Shown here: piece after piece, positions 9,441 to 18,629 of the stretch
Layout: every line of letters begins with the position of its first letter
Position numbering within the stretch: position 1 is the first letter of the stretch
Source of the DNA: Psychrobacter immobilis
GTDB lineage: Bacteria > Pseudomonadota > Gammaproteobacteria > Pseudomonadales > Moraxellaceae
Reading direction: 5' to 3'
NCBI RefSeq assembly: GCF_904846285.1
Contig: NZ_CAJHAD010000006.1
Span: forward strand, 1-64,000
Length of the DNA: 64,000 bases
Notes under the pieces: generated by a model
What the model saw: the letters and a program-made list of their open reading frames with translations, nothing else
Databases searched by the model: none
What the model was told of the DNA's origin: nothing
Made by a program: the position numbers and the translations under genes

Positions 9441-9881
9441 ATGAGTAAACATAATAAAAACCATAATCAGCCGAGCCATAGCAAACCAGATACGGTGCGT
9501 ATGCGTCTTGATAAATGGTTATGGGCAGCTCGCTTTTACCGCACCCGCACCCTTGCCAAAGAAGCCATCGAAAGCGGACGTGTCCATTATGCAGGGAGCC
9601 GCGTCAAAACCAGCAAAGAGATTGCCGTTGGAGATGAGCTCAGTATTCGCCAAGGATCAGCTACTGCCATGACTGAGAAAACAGTCTTGGTTGAAGCGCT
9701 AAGCGCACAACGTGGTAATGCGATTGCCGCACAAGCATTATATTCTGAAACTGAGGATAGCGAAGAGCGCCGCGCTTATTACGCTGAGCAGCGCAAACTT
9801 GCCAATCTTGCCCGCCCTGATAATAAACCCAATAAGAAAGAGCGTCGTGATTTACAGCGTTTCAAACACAATCAAGACTAA
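9441..9881 (+). CDS. hslR: RNA-binding S4 domain protein, Hsp15-like
   Basis: The 146-aa protein has an S4 RNA-binding domain at about 20-85 (MRLDKWLWAARFYRTR, then AIESGRVHYAG) and a basic C-terminal tail rich in Arg/Lys. In E. coli, Hsp15 binds 50S subunits stalled with nascent peptide and helps recycle them. The ATG at 9441 follows TGAGG; a TTG one codon earlier is ignored. The symbol rests on family similarity, since other S4 proteins look alike. Confidence 0.85.
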   Translation: MSKHNKNHNQPSHSKPDTVRMRLDKWLWAARFYRTRTLAKEAIESGRVHYAGSRVKTSKEIAVGDELSIRQGSATAMTEKTVLVEALSAQRGNAIAAQALYSETEDSEERRAYYAEQRKLANLARPDNKPNKKERRDLQRFKHNQD

Positions 9882-10022
9882 AGCGATTCTTAACATTTAT
9901 ATAGGATACTGAGGTCGGCAGCTTACTATTATTAGTAGTCTAATGTGACCCTATTGTCTTACCTCTACCCTTGCCATTCAACGTATTAACCGTTACGCTG
10001 ATAGCCAATTAATTTACTCGAT

Positions 10023-10074
10023 AACATGCTAATAAACCGCATTATTTATGTTGGTCTTGATAGCATGTTTTTTT
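10023..10074 (+). terminator. terminator-like hairpin before phosphatase gene
   Basis: A 9-bp inverted repeat (AACATGCTA / TAGCATGTT) with a loop of about 29 nt ends in seven T residues. It lies only 22 nt before the phosphatase start, so it either ends the Hsp15-like transcript or acts as a leader attenuator. The long loop lowers confidence. Confidence 0.4.
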
Positions 10075-10095
10075 GTTGTGATAAAAGGTCATTAT

Positions 10096-10593
10096 ATGCC
10101 AATCAAAGCGTCTACTCCCTCATCCGTTCTATTGGTTTGTTTGGGAAATATTTGCCGTTCACCGACCGCCGAAGAGATTTTCCGTCAGCAAACAGCCATT
10201 GCAGGGCTGGCGATGAAAGTAGATTCGGCTGGTACGGGGGACTGGCATATTGGTCATGCGCCAGATGAGCGGGCACAGCGCCACGCCAAAGCCCATGGTT
10301 ACAATATCAATAAGCTGGTCGCACGCCAAGTAAGCACTGATGACTTTCGTAAGTTTGATTTAATATTAGCGATGGATACGCAAAACTTAGCCGACCTACA
10401 AGTTATCAAAGACGGTATCAGCGATACAGATGGCAAGCTTGCCAAACTGGCGCTGTTTAGTGAAGAAGATCCAACCTATGGCGGCGACGATATCCCAGAC
10501 CCTTATCAAGGTGATGCTGATGCTTTCGAAGAAGTCATTGAACGTATTGAGTCAAGTGCCCAAGCTTGGATTGAAAGTTGGAAAACCGCTTAG
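10096..10593 (+). CDS. low-molecular-weight protein-tyrosine phosphatase
   Basis: The 165-aa protein carries the CX5RS phosphatase loop CLGNICRS with nucleophile Cys15 and Arg21, and the acid-loop motif DPYQG near residue 135. Family members dephosphorylate phosphotyrosine, often on capsule-export kinases, or act on small phosphate esters. No kinase is encoded nearby. The ATG at 10096 follows AAAAGG; upstream in-frame ATGs lack a ribosome site. The phosphatase-murB neighbourhood also occurs in Pseudomonas. Confidence 0.93.
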   Translation: MPIKASTPSSVLLVCLGNICRSPTAEEIFRQQTAIAGLAMKVDSAGTGDWHIGHAPDERAQRHAKAHGYNINKLVARQVSTDDFRKFDLILAMDTQNLADLQVIKDGISDTDGKLAKLALFSEEDPTYGGDDIPDPYQGDADAFEEVIERIESSAQAWIESWKTA

Positions 10594-10741
10594 TGATGCT
10601 TAACGGCATTTAAGGTTTAGTAGTAATTAGTAACGCTTAATAGTGCTTAGCAATAAAGCGCCATATTTCTGCTACTTTTATACCGCCCATCCTTTATAAT
10701 AAACCCCGCATGATTTTTTTATTTGCCCTATAGGCTATGTT

Positions 10742-11890
10742 ATGACCTCAGCTTTACGCCATGATTCCAGCGCTCGATCTATGACATCGACCAATCTTGC
10801 AGTAAATTTACCACAGGCTAATTCAGTCGATTTGTCGCATAGCAATACCATGGCATTGGCATGTGTGGCGGATGTGGTCGTGACGCTGACCGATGAGGCG
10901 CAGCTTGATGCCTTTATAGCAAATTACGTAGAAGATACAGCGCATGATAAGCCGTTATTTGTGCTTTCTGGCGGTAGCAATGTTCTATTGCCAACACGGC
11001 TAAACGCTATTGTCTTACGTTCACAGATGCGCGGTATGACTGTGACGGCGCAAACGGACAGTTATATCGATATAGAAGTGATGGCAGGTGAAAACTGGCA
11101 TGACTTGGTGCTGCATACGGTGGCTCAAGGTTGGTACGGACTTGAAAATCTGGCATTGATACCGGGTCTGACTGGAGCGGCTCCTGTACAAAATATCGGC
11201 GCTTACGGTGTGCAATTAGAAGATTGCTTAGAGTACGTGCGTGCTTATCATCTGCCAACCCAAACTTGGCATCAGCTAACAGCAGCAGACTGTAAGTTTG
11301 GCTACCGCGATAGCCTTTTTAAGCGTGCGCCCAATACTTGGCTGATTACTCGCGTAGGTTTTCGTTTGCATACCGATGCCAGCAGAATCCTTGCCAGCTA
11401 TGGTGATGTGCAGATGGTCGCGCAGCGCTATGCAGAGCAGCAAGGGCGCAGCCAGCCTGTACCTGCAGATGTCATGCAAGCGATTATAGATATTCGCCAG
11501 CAAAAGCTACCTGACCCTAATCAGCTCCCTAATTGCGGCAGCTTTTTTCAAAATCCTATCATTCCTCAAACGCAATTTATAGCGCTACAAGCAGCTCATC
11601 CTACCATCGTCGGCTATCCAATGCCGGATGCCATGGTTAAGGTTGCCGCTGGTTGGTTGATTGAGCAGTCTGGGCTAAAAGGTAGCGGTCTCGCTCCGAT
11701 TATGACCCATCAACAGCAAGCCTTAGTGTTGACCAATCACAGCCCTTATCAAGCGACCCAAGCAGATGTAGCAAAAGCCCAATGCCATATTTCTGATATT
11801 GTCTATGAGAAATATGGTATTGAATTGGCGCGCGAGCCGGTTTGGGTAAATGCTGACGGCTCTATTGGATACCACGAGCATGTGGTCTAA
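10742..11890 (+). CDS. murB: UDP-N-acetylenolpyruvoylglucosamine reductase MurB
   Basis: FAD- and NADPH-dependent reduction of enolpyruvyl-UDP-GlcNAc to UDP-MurNAc in the cytosolic phase of peptidoglycan synthesis. Visible elements are the FAD-binding LSGGSNVLL (75-83), the LIPGLTGAAPVQNIGAYG loop, FGYRDSLFK with the conserved Tyr/Arg, and NCGSFFQNP with the catalytic serine. The long form with an insertion before the C-terminal domain is a type I MurB. About 35 N-terminal residues precede the conserved core, so an internal ATG (10781) is also possible. The stop overlaps the next gene. Confidence 0.95.
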   Translation: MTSALRHDSSARSMTSTNLAVNLPQANSVDLSHSNTMALACVADVVVTLTDEAQLDAFIANYVEDTAHDKPLFVLSGGSNVLLPTRLNAIVLRSQMRGMTVTAQTDSYIDIEVMAGENWHDLVLHTVAQGWYGLENLALIPGLTGAAPVQNIGAYGVQLEDCLEYVRAYHLPTQTWHQLTAADCKFGYRDSLFKRAPNTWLITRVGFRLHTDASRILASYGDVQMVAQRYAEQQGRSQPVPADVMQAIIDIRQQKLPDPNQLPNCGSFFQNPIIPQTQFIALQAAHPTIVGYPMPDAMVKVAAGWLIEQSGLKGSGLAPIMTHQQQALVLTNHSPYQATQADVAKAQCHISDIVYEKYGIELAREPVWVNADGSIGYHEHVV

Positions 11891-12653
11891 ACGCTCATGG
11901 TCGAAGCGCTTATGGCGCTCTTACTTACGTTCAGCTGAGCGTATGATAAAGCTGTTTCGTATTATTAACGCCACTTTTTTGCTTGGTTCAACGGCGGTTA
12001 TTCTTGTTCTTATCAGTTTATTTACTCCGCTATTTTCGCAAGCGGTTGTTTATGTATTAGCGCACTTACCCTTACCAAAGATGCCGCCTGCCGCCATGAG
12101 TTCTCCGCCGACTGCTTATGTGGTGTTGGGCGGCGGTCTGACCAATGACAATAATAATCAAATTATTCTCAATAGCTATAGCCTTAATCGCGCCCGTACA
12201 GCGGCAACCGCCTATCACGACTTACCGCTACCTATTGTCCTCAGTGGTGCCGAAGCGCCTTGGCTTGGTCAGTGGCTTATTGACCATGGGATTGACGGGC
12301 TTATCAGCGAAAACGCCAGTATGAATACCTGTGAAAACGCGCGTTTTACTGCCAAGCGCATTCCTCTATATCATGTTTACCTTATCACCGATAGCTATCA
12401 TATGGCGCGCGCGCGCAGACAGTTTGCCCTAAACGGCATCAATAGCACGGCGATTAATGCCCCTTTACCGGTGCAGCGTGACTGGATGGAACCCGCGCAA
12501 AACTTAAGTCATTCACGGCGGGCGGTCTATGAAGTTGCCGCCTACTTACGTGATGTCATTCGTCCGCAAGCAAACTGTCGCCAAGCAAATGATGTGACCT
12601 CGCAGCAACTCTTAACGCCGAGAGGTAATGCTACCAAAACACCTACTGAATAA
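11880..12653 (+). CDS. DUF218 / YdcF-SanA-type membrane-anchored protein
   Basis: An N-terminal membrane helix (roughly residues 30-55) is followed by a DUF218 domain. It shows YVVLGGGL, LNRARTAATAY, IVLSGAE, an ENA(R/T) segment and ITDSYHMARARRQF, the conserved order of the YdcF/ElyC/SanA family. Members in E. coli affect envelope integrity; a biochemical reaction is not settled. The start overlaps the murB stop (ATGTGGTCTAA), implying co-translation; an ATG at 11943 would give a shorter form beginning just before the helix. Placement behind murB supports a wall or envelope role. Confidence 0.85.
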   Translation: MWSKRSWSKRLWRSYLRSAERMIKLFRIINATFLLGSTAVILVLISLFTPLFSQAVVYVLAHLPLPKMPPAAMSSPPTAYVVLGGGLTNDNNNQIILNSYSLNRARTAATAYHDLPLPIVLSGAEAPWLGQWLIDHGIDGLISENASMNTCENARFTAKRIPLYHVYLITDSYHMARARRQFALNGINSTAINAPLPVQRDWMEPAQNLSHSRRAVYEVAAYLRDVIRPQANCRQANDVTSQQLLTPRGNATKTPTE

Positions 12654-12760
12654 CGCTTAGCTGGCATTTACTGCCCTAGTATTATTAGATTAGTTCATTA
12701 GATTGGTATTATTGCCGCATTATCCAATGTCTCACTTTTGATCTTTATAGAATATTTATA

Positions 12761-12782
12761 ACACTTGCAATAAGTGTATAAT
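12761..12782 (+). promoter_or_regulatory. palindrome overlapping TATAAT before ccoS
   Basis: A perfect inverted repeat ACACTT-GCAAT-AAGTGT runs directly into TATAAT at 12777-12782, about 30 nt before the ccoS ATG. It could be an operator over a -10 box. It does not match the FNR/Anr consensus expected for cbb3 genes, and I see no convincing -35. Confidence 0.35.
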
Positions 12783-12811
12783 ATAAGAAACTGCTATTGA
12801 AGAGGTTTGCC

Positions 12812-13042
12812 ATGCTCAGTATATTTTTATTAATTCCTTTAAGTTTAATGCTGTTCGTGGTCGCCATCTGGGCAATACGCTATGCGGTCAAATCAGACCA
12901 GTTTGAGGACTTAGATAATGCATCGCAGCGTATTATCTTAGATGATCGTCAAGAGCGGCGCCAAACCATTCAAGCTCATGAGCCTGATGATAATATACCG
13001 CAAGCTAATGATATGCAGTCGTCTGACAAAACTGGTGATTAA
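12812..13042 (+). CDS. ccoS: cbb3-type cytochrome oxidase maturation protein CcoS
   Basis: The 76-aa protein has one N-terminal membrane helix (about 3-25), then WAIRYAVKSDQFEDLDNASQ, the hallmark of CcoS (a W-hydrophobic-SGQFDDLD pattern), and a charged tail. CcoS is needed for copper and heme insertion into the cbb3 oxidase. AGAGG precedes the ATG at 12812. The rest of the ccoGHI cluster is absent; only the TauE/SafE-like protein, a common neighbour of ccoS, follows. Confidence 0.9.
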   Translation: MLSIFLLIPLSLMLFVVAIWAIRYAVKSDQFEDLDNASQRIILDDRQERRQTIQAHEPDDNIPQANDMQSSDKTGD

Positions 13043-13206
13043 ATAGTGATCGTGCAGATATCTTATCGGTCAAACCACTAGATATAAATAACATTCAAAA
13101 ATATAACCTTCCCCATCTCATTTATACGTGACTGCCTCATCAATTTTTCGTCTTATAACATGATGACAGTAGGTTCACGCTTTACTATTTTTAGGAGAGA
13201 CTTCCC

Positions 13207-14037
13207 ATGACCACAGCTCTACTTGTTGCGGCATTGCTAATGGGTTTTTTTGGTTCACCGCATTGCTTAGGCATGTGTGGTGGCTTAGTGACTGCCTTTG
13301 GTCTGTCAATGAAAGATGTCAGCCCTACCAAGCGCCGTGCGTTGGTAGCGACCTATCATTTCGGTCGCCTGACCAGCTATGCATTTTTGGGTTTGGTCGC
13401 AGGATTGATAGGCACAGCCGTATTACAGCCATTGATGCAAGGCAATAGCACACCGCGTATTTTACTTGGTTTGGTATTGGTATTTGTCGGCGTAACAATG
13501 CTCGGTGCACCATTTTTAAACAAGCTCGAACGTTTCGGCATGCGCTTTTGGCAGTACCTAAGCCCTATTCGTCAAAAAGTATTCCCACTCAATACCTTTC
13601 CGCGCGCTTTATCTGCCGGTCTTCTATGGGGATTCTTACCTTGCGGCTTAGTCTATGGCGCTCTGTTAATCGCTGTGGTCGCGCACAACCCACTCAGTGG
13701 TGCTGCTTTGATGTTTGTCTTTGGCTTAGGAACCGTACCAATGCTGGTCGCGACTCACGAAACCGTCGGCTGGTTACGGGATAAAATCGGACGTTTTCGT
13801 TTAAGACAGCTCAATGGTGCTGTGATGGTATTATCTGGTTTAGCCGTCGTTTTCGTGCCTATCGCCATGTCCAGTATGCATGGCGACCATGGCGGTGGTC
13901 ATAGCATGAACATGCAGCATGGTGAGCATACCATGATGAATGACACAGGTAATACCACCAACCACGATATGAGCCAGATGGACCATAGTATGCACAATAT
14001 GAATGATGACTCAGAAAACATGGAACCTCATCACTAA
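13207..14037 (+). CDS. TauE/SafE-family membrane protein with His/Met-rich tail
   Basis: The 276-aa protein has about six membrane helices. The first carries GSPHCLGMCGG, the signature of the sulfite-exporter-like family found beside cbb3-oxidase maturation genes. WGFLPCGLVYG is the second conserved Pro-Cys-Gly motif. The last ~55 residues form a hydrophilic tail packed with His and Met (repeats such as HGGGHSM, NMQHGEH, MDHSMHNM), strongly suggesting copper or other metal binding. Next to ccoS, a role in copper supply to the oxidase is a reasonable inference but not proven. Confidence 0.85.
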   Translation: MTTALLVAALLMGFFGSPHCLGMCGGLVTAFGLSMKDVSPTKRRALVATYHFGRLTSYAFLGLVAGLIGTAVLQPLMQGNSTPRILLGLVLVFVGVTMLGAPFLNKLERFGMRFWQYLSPIRQKVFPLNTFPRALSAGLLWGFLPCGLVYGALLIAVVAHNPLSGAALMFVFGLGTVPMLVATHETVGWLRDKIGRFRLRQLNGAVMVLSGLAVVFVPIAMSSMHGDHGGGHSMNMQHGEHTMMNDTGNTTNHDMSQMDHSMHNMNDDSENMEPHH

Positions 14038-14095
14038 CTAATTGCTGTTTAATATTCCTTTAAATTGATGACATCTAAAAACAGACGTATAAAAA

Positions 14096-14125
14096 AGCCC
14101 TTAATCATTCATTAAGGGCTTTTTG
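14096..14125. terminator. bidirectional terminator, TauE-like gene / helicase
   Basis: A 10-bp stem (AGCCCTTAAT / ATTAAGGGCT) with a 5-nt loop, six A on the left and five T on the right, between two convergent genes. Confidence 0.9.
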
Positions 14126-14163
14126 CTGTTTAAATGCTTTAGAACTTCATTAAAAAAAATTTA

Positions 14164-15318
14164 TTAAGGCTGCCACTGCTCAAGGCTAAACTTGGTATCT
14201 AAATGCTTTTCTAATGCTGGGATATTAAAGGCATCATCTTCACTGACAAAGCTAATACTGATACCGGTTTGTCCGGCGCGTCCTGTACGACCAATACGGT
14301 GTACATAATCATCTGGTTGATCTGGCAAGGTATAATTAATCACATGGCTGACATCATCAACATGAATGCCGCGTCCTGCTACATCGGTTGCGACCAACAC
14401 AGAAGCATGACCATCTTTAAAGCGTTGCAGATATTTTTCACGCTTTTGTTGAATCACATCACCTGATAACATGACGATTTTATGCCCCTGACGCAGCTTA
14501 TGATACAAGCGCTTAACCTGATCTTTACGATTGGCAAAAATAATCACCTTTTCTACTGTACCATCAGTAATGATACGCTCGACCGCTGCTAATTTTTGAT
14601 CTTCGGTTAATAAGTAAAAATGCTGATCGACCAATTCACTGGTTTTATGCTCAGGCTCAATCTCTACAAACTCTGGCTCATGCAACCAACGATAAGCGAG
14701 ATTCATCACATCTTGGTTAAAGGTGGCAGAAAAAAGTAAACTTTGACGATCAGTATTCGGCGGCATACGACCGACCAAACGCTTGATATCTGGAATAAAA
14801 CCCATATCGAGCATACGGTCGGCTTCGTCTAATACCAACACTTCTACTCGATCCAAATAAACCATACCTTTGTGCATCAAGTCAATCAAACGCCCTGGCG
14901 TGGCAATTAAGATATCCACATATTGGCGTTCAAGCTCATGCTGCTGGGTCTCATAATTGGTACCACCCATGATACAAACGCTATGCAGCGAAGTATATTT
15001 GGTCAGAGCAAGGCAATCATCAAATATTTGCTGGGCAAGCTCACGGGTTGGTGCCATAACGACGGCGCGTGGCTCACCTAAATAACGTTCTTCATCAGCG
15101 GTAAAAGGACGTTTGAGTAACGCCTCCATAATGGTCACTAAAAACGTTGCCGTCTTGCCAGTACCCGTTTGCGCCTGCCCGATGGCGTCTTGATTTGCCA
15201 ATGTATGCGGTAATATCTGTGCTTGAATGGGCGTCAATTCAGTAAAACCTAAATCACTGACGGCACGTAAGGTGGGGCTTGATAACGGCAAATCCGTAAA
15301 CGTCTTAAAAGTACTCAA
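14164..15318 (-). CDS. rhlB: DEAD-box RNA helicase, RhlB-like
   Basis: ATP-dependent RNA helicase with all motifs in order: Q motif (FTELTPIQAQ), Walker A AQTGTGKT (49-56), PTRELAQQ, TPGRLIDL, DEAD in VLDEADRML, SAT, and the C-terminal ATDVAGRGIH and HRIGRTGRAG. The likely start is a TTG at 15318 preceded by AAGGAT (384 aa); an ATG at 15384 extends it by 22 residues with no good ribosome site. It has no long basic C-terminal extension, as expected for RhlB more than DeaD. Its nearness to a cold-shock gene suggests, but does not prove, a shared low-temperature role. Confidence 0.9.
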   Translation of the reverse strand: MSTFKTFTDLPLSSPTLRAVSDLGFTELTPIQAQILPHTLANQDAIGQAQTGTGKTATFLVTIMEALLKRPFTADEERYLGEPRAVVMAPTRELAQQIFDDCLALTKYTSLHSVCIMGGTNYETQQHELERQYVDILIATPGRLIDLMHKGMVYLDRVEVLVLDEADRMLDMGFIPDIKRLVGRMPPNTDRQSLLFSATFNQDVMNLAYRWLHEPEFVEIEPEHKTSELVDQHFYLLTEDQKLAAVERIITDGTVEKVIIFANRKDQVKRLYHKLRQGHKIVMLSGDVIQQKREKYLQRFKDGHASVLVATDVAGRGIHVDDVSHVINYTLPDQPDDYVHRIGRTGRAGQTGISISFVSEDDAFNIPALEKHLDTKFSLEQWQP

Positions 15319-15633
15319 AAAAATATCCTTGTGTGTGAATCGCTTCTCTATCATTAATAAATAAAAGCCTAAATAGAGGCTCATAATAAGCGTTGATTTT
15401 ATAATACGACTGTTTATTGTGATTAGAAGCTATTTCTTAAAAAAGCCCAGTCCGTAATCTCTAGCCAGACAAATTATAAAACTCATAAACATAAAAAAGC
15501 CAAGCCCAACGCCTAAACTTACCAAATATGCTGCGTTCAACTCAACATAGGTAAGACAAGACGGGCTTGACTCAGTAGTATATCAGTAGTTTATACAGAC
15601 ATTATAGCTGAACGGCGCTAATGACTGTAGCGA
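15319..15633. other. helicase upstream region / cold-shock 3' region
   Basis: AT-rich gap. It holds the minus-strand terminator of the cold-shock gene (15499-15571) and the helicase promoter region, where I see no convincing -35/-10 pair. Confidence 0.4.
15499..15571 (-). terminator. terminator of cold-shock gene
   Basis: On the minus strand a long interrupted hairpin pairs CAAGCCC and TCTTACC with GGTAAG and GGGCTTG around a large loop and ends in six T. It lies 62 nt past the cold-shock stop. Confidence 0.65.
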
Positions 15634-15849
15634 TTACTCTTCTACTTTTCTGACTTCTTCAGCTTGCAGGCCTTTATCGCCTTCTACCACACTGAACTCA
15701 ACTTTTTCGCCATCTTTTAGAGAGCGATAACCATCACCTTGGATCGCGCGGAAATGGACAAAAATATCTTCTCCGCTATCACGTTGAATGAAACCAAAGC
15801 CTTTTGAGTCATTAAACCACTTAACGATACCTTGCTCACGAGCTGACAT
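15634..15849 (-). CDS. CspA-family cold-shock protein
   Basis: The 71-aa single cold-shock domain binds single-stranded nucleic acid as an RNA chaperone: [15 protein letters not shown] with RNP1 KGFGFI (16-21) and RNP2 DIFVHF (28-33). The ATG at 15849 follows TAGGAAG; the longer open frame upstream (to 15897) lacks a ribosome site. The transcript likely has a structured leader. Members of the family are induced by cold or are constitutive; the sequence cannot decide. Confidence 0.96.
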   Translation of the reverse strand: MSAREQGIVKWFNDSKGFGFIQRDSGEDIFVHFRAIQGDGYRSLKDGEKVEFSVVEGDKGLQAEEVRKVEE

Positions 15850-16364
15850 AATATTACTTCCTAAAAAGTCACTTAACCCCAAATTCCTTTGCGACATTGC
15901 ATATAAACGGGGTTTAAGATTATGAAATCAAAATGTAAGAGTACTACTCTACATACCATCATCCGAACATAAAGCCTGTTATGACTCTCTTTATGATTCA
16001 GCTTACAGTAAATTTACTATGGCCAATATAAGCAAATACTAAAATAGTTTTAATCAATTTAATAGATAGCCCAATTGGCATCAGCAACAAATAGGTAATA
16101 TATGTTGCGTAAAAAATATCATAGCACGGGTTTTTAGCAACATAAAGACTTTTAACACGATTTTTAGTCCTTCGGATAACTTTTCATGTTATTTTTTATA
16201 ACATTGCTGACAAGCTGTTATCATAAAGGGATAAACAGTCTTATATTTGATTCATTTCATATATTGAGAACGTATATATATTAAGTTTATCTTATTCGAT
16301 GCATCAACTAACGCTTTACTATAATTATAAAAACCAATCTCACCTAATAACGATAGAGCCCATT
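15850..16364. promoter_or_regulatory. cold-shock leader and aroQ upstream region
   Basis: On the minus strand a hairpin close to the cold-shock start (15872-15918) pairs CTTAAACCCC with GGGGTTAAG, placed so that it could influence ribosome access. Long untranslated leaders are known for cspA-type genes. The remainder, up to aroQ, is AT-rich without recognisable elements. Confidence 0.45.
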
Positions 16365-16910
16365 ATGACCCCCACTTCTCAGTCAGCAGTAGCTGACAAA
16401 TCATCTCAACAACAAGCTGTTTTAAATTCAAAGGCTAAAACGCATAAGTTATTACTTATTAATGGCGTTAATTTAAATTTACTCGGTAAACGTGAGCCTG
16501 AGATTTACGGTCATACGACCCTTGCTGATATTGAAAAAAACTTAGTCGCGCGTGCAGCTAAATACGGCGTTGAGCTGATTTGCATCCAGTCGAACCATGA
16601 AGGTGAACTTGTGGATGAGATTCAACATTATGGCCTGTTAGCCGAGACAGCAGCGCAAGTAGATGCGATTATTATCAACCCTGCTGCCTTCACTCACACA
16701 TCCGTTGCGATACGTGATGCGCTATTGGCAACACAAAAACCTTTTATAGAAGTGCATTTATCCAATGTACACGCCCGTGAGTCGTTCCGGCAGCATTCTT
16801 ATTTCAGCGATATTGCCGTCGGCGTTATTTGTGGCTTAGGGCATTTGGGCTATCAGATGTCATTAGATTATTGGCTGACTCATACTTATCATTTAACAGT
16901 AGACAGCTAA
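16365..16910 (+). CDS. aroQ: type II 3-dehydroquinate dehydratase
   Basis: Dehydrates 3-dehydroquinate to 3-dehydroshikimate, third step of the shikimate pathway; dodecameric. Motifs are [18 protein letters not shown] with the catalytic tyrosine, [21 protein letters not shown] and EVHLSN with the conserved histidine. I choose the ATG at 16365 (181 aa); about 27 low-complexity residues precede the core, and the longer frame from 16299 lacks a ribosome site. It works downstream of the AroF-like synthase at 58.5 kb. Confidence 0.95.
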   Translation: MTPTSQSAVADKSSQQQAVLNSKAKTHKLLLINGVNLNLLGKREPEIYGHTTLADIEKNLVARAAKYGVELICIQSNHEGELVDEIQHYGLLAETAAQVDAIIINPAAFTHTSVAIRDALLATQKPFIEVHLSNVHARESFRQHSYFSDIAVGVICGLGHLGYQMSLDYWLTHTYHLTVDS

Positions 16911-17103
16911 TAATTTATAACTTGATACTTGTGATAGAAACCTTATTTATTAACCAATAAAAAACCGTCATACTGCAAATGCAATCGAAGTAGCGATTAT
17001 GTTGCTTTTGGGATATTTTTTGGCACAGTAGTCAAACAGCATTCGTTTGCTTAAAATAATAACATTAGGGCTTAGTAAATAAACCCACTATATGGTGACA
17101 TGA

Positions 17104-18405
17104 ATGGCAAAATCGTCCGGAAAACGCTTTATGAAACTCGCTGGCATGACTGCCAGTATTGCCAGCAAAGCTGCAAAAAACTCATTAAGGCATCTCTCAA
17201 GTGACGAAGAAAAACGTCTACAAGCGCGCTCAGAGCTGATGCAAGATGTCGGTATTCAAATAGCCGAAACGCTTGGTGAGATGAAGGGCGCAGTGATGAA
17301 AGTGGGGCAAATTGCCTCACAATATAAGGACGTATTTCCGCCTGAAGTTGCGACAGCTTTAGAAAAATTGCAAAAAGATGCGCCGCCGATGCCTTATGCA
17401 CAGATACGCGCACAAGTTGAGCGTGAGTTAAAAGCGCCGGTTGCTGAGTTATTCAATGAGTTTGAAGAAACGCCATTTGCCGCCGCGTCAATCGGGCAAG
17501 TGCATAGAGCGGTCTTGTCATCTGGACAAAGGGTGGTAGTAAAGGTGCAATATCCTGATGTTGATGAGAACTGTGATAGCGACCTAAAGCAAGTACGCAT
17601 GGCGCTAAAAATAGCTGGCGTACTCAATATGAGTAAGCAATTACAAGAGCAGTTATTTAATGAGATTCGCCAAAGCTTGCATGATGAGCTCGACTATATT
17701 AAGGAGGCACACAATCTACAAGTATTTGGTGCGTTTCATGCGGACGACGATGGTCTTATCATTCCTAAAGTAATTGGTAGCCATTCATCCAGACGGATTT
17801 TGACCTTGACTGAAGAGATGGGTGAAAGCTTAACAGTCGCTGCGACTTGGGATAATGCCATTAAGCAAAAAATCGCTGAGCGCCTGTTCCATTTTAGTGC
17901 AGGGCAACTATTTGGTTTATATCGCATGCACTGTGACCCCCACCCTGGGAACTTTGCTTTTCGCACCGATGGTAGCGTCGTCGCTTATGATTTTGGCGGT
18001 ATTCGCAGTTATAGTGATAGCGAAGTGCAATTATTTCGCCGTTTTGCTAAGCATGCCTTAAAAGGTGATGTGACCGCGCTTGAACAAGATTTAATTGCTC
18101 TTGATATTCGCCGTGATGACGAGAAAGTTGTGCCGGGTGAATTTTATGAGACATGGCTAGAGATTGGTCTTAAACCTTTATCAATCAAACCTTATCAAGA
18201 TGGAGCATTTGATTTTGGTAGCAGCCAAACCCATCATGAAGCCATCGCCCAAATGCGCTCATCCTTGAAGTATTTTGGCCAATTTCAGCCCTCAGCGACC
18301 ACGATGATGCTCGACCGTACGATTTCGGGTCAGTATTGGAATTTGGTCAATCTGGGCGTAGTAATAGATTTATCGCCACTGGTTGCTGAATATATAGACT
18401 ATTAA
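17104..18405 (+). CDS. ABC1/UbiB-family atypical kinase
   Basis: The 433-aa protein contains the diagnostic KxGQ motif (KVGQ, 66-69), the Ala-rich AAASIGQVHRA nucleotide loop, VVVKVQYP with the conserved lysine, ELDYIKEAHN, and MHCDPHPGN plus AYDFGG as catalytic and metal loops. These define the AarF/COQ8/UbiB family, which supports ubiquinone synthesis through an ATPase-like activity. It lacks the two C-terminal membrane helices of true UbiB (about 540 aa), so it is probably the soluble paralogue type. MITE copy A begins 12 nt after the stop. Confidence 0.9.
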   Translation: MAKSSGKRFMKLAGMTASIASKAAKNSLRHLSSDEEKRLQARSELMQDVGIQIAETLGEMKGAVMKVGQIASQYKDVFPPEVATALEKLQKDAPPMPYAQIRAQVERELKAPVAELFNEFEETPFAAASIGQVHRAVLSSGQRVVVKVQYPDVDENCDSDLKQVRMALKIAGVLNMSKQLQEQLFNEIRQSLHDELDYIKEAHNLQVFGAFHADDDGLIIPKVIGSHSSRRILTLTEEMGESLTVAATWDNAIKQKIAERLFHFSAGQLFGLYRMHCDPHPGNFAFRTDGSVVAYDFGGIRSYSDSEVQLFRRFAKHALKGDVTALEQDLIALDIRRDDEKVVPGEFYETWLEIGLKPLSIKPYQDGAFDFGSSQTHHEAIAQMRSSLKYFGQFQPSATTMMLDRTISGQYWNLVNLGVVIDLSPLVAEYIDY

Positions 18406-18417
18406 AACTTACAAGCC

Positions 18418-18591
18418 TAGGGAGTGTCCTTAATTCAATCGATGGACATCTAAATGGGCTAAAAATGGCTAAATTTTGTCAAACCTCGTTAAATAGCTAG
18501 GTAATATCCCGATATTAACTGCTCTATTTTCCTTGTTTGGCGGCAATTTATTTCATTTTTATCGCCATTTTTAAAATGAGGACACGCCCTA
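18418..18591. mobile_element. MITE copy A, 174 bp
   Basis: Non-coding element with imperfect terminal inverted repeats, left TAGGGAGTGTCCT and right AGGACACGCCCTA, and TA at each end as a likely target duplication. The inside is a near match, in opposite orientation, to 50634-50797, including the palindromic AATATCCCGATATT centre. The GGGCGTGTCC-type ends resemble those of IS5-family (IS427-like) elements, so a non-autonomous derivative moved by a transposase elsewhere is likely. The left end carries an A where copy B has C. Confidence 0.85.
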
Positions 18592-18629
18592 ATAATTTTA
18601 AAAAGCCATATAAATAGCGTTAATAAACA

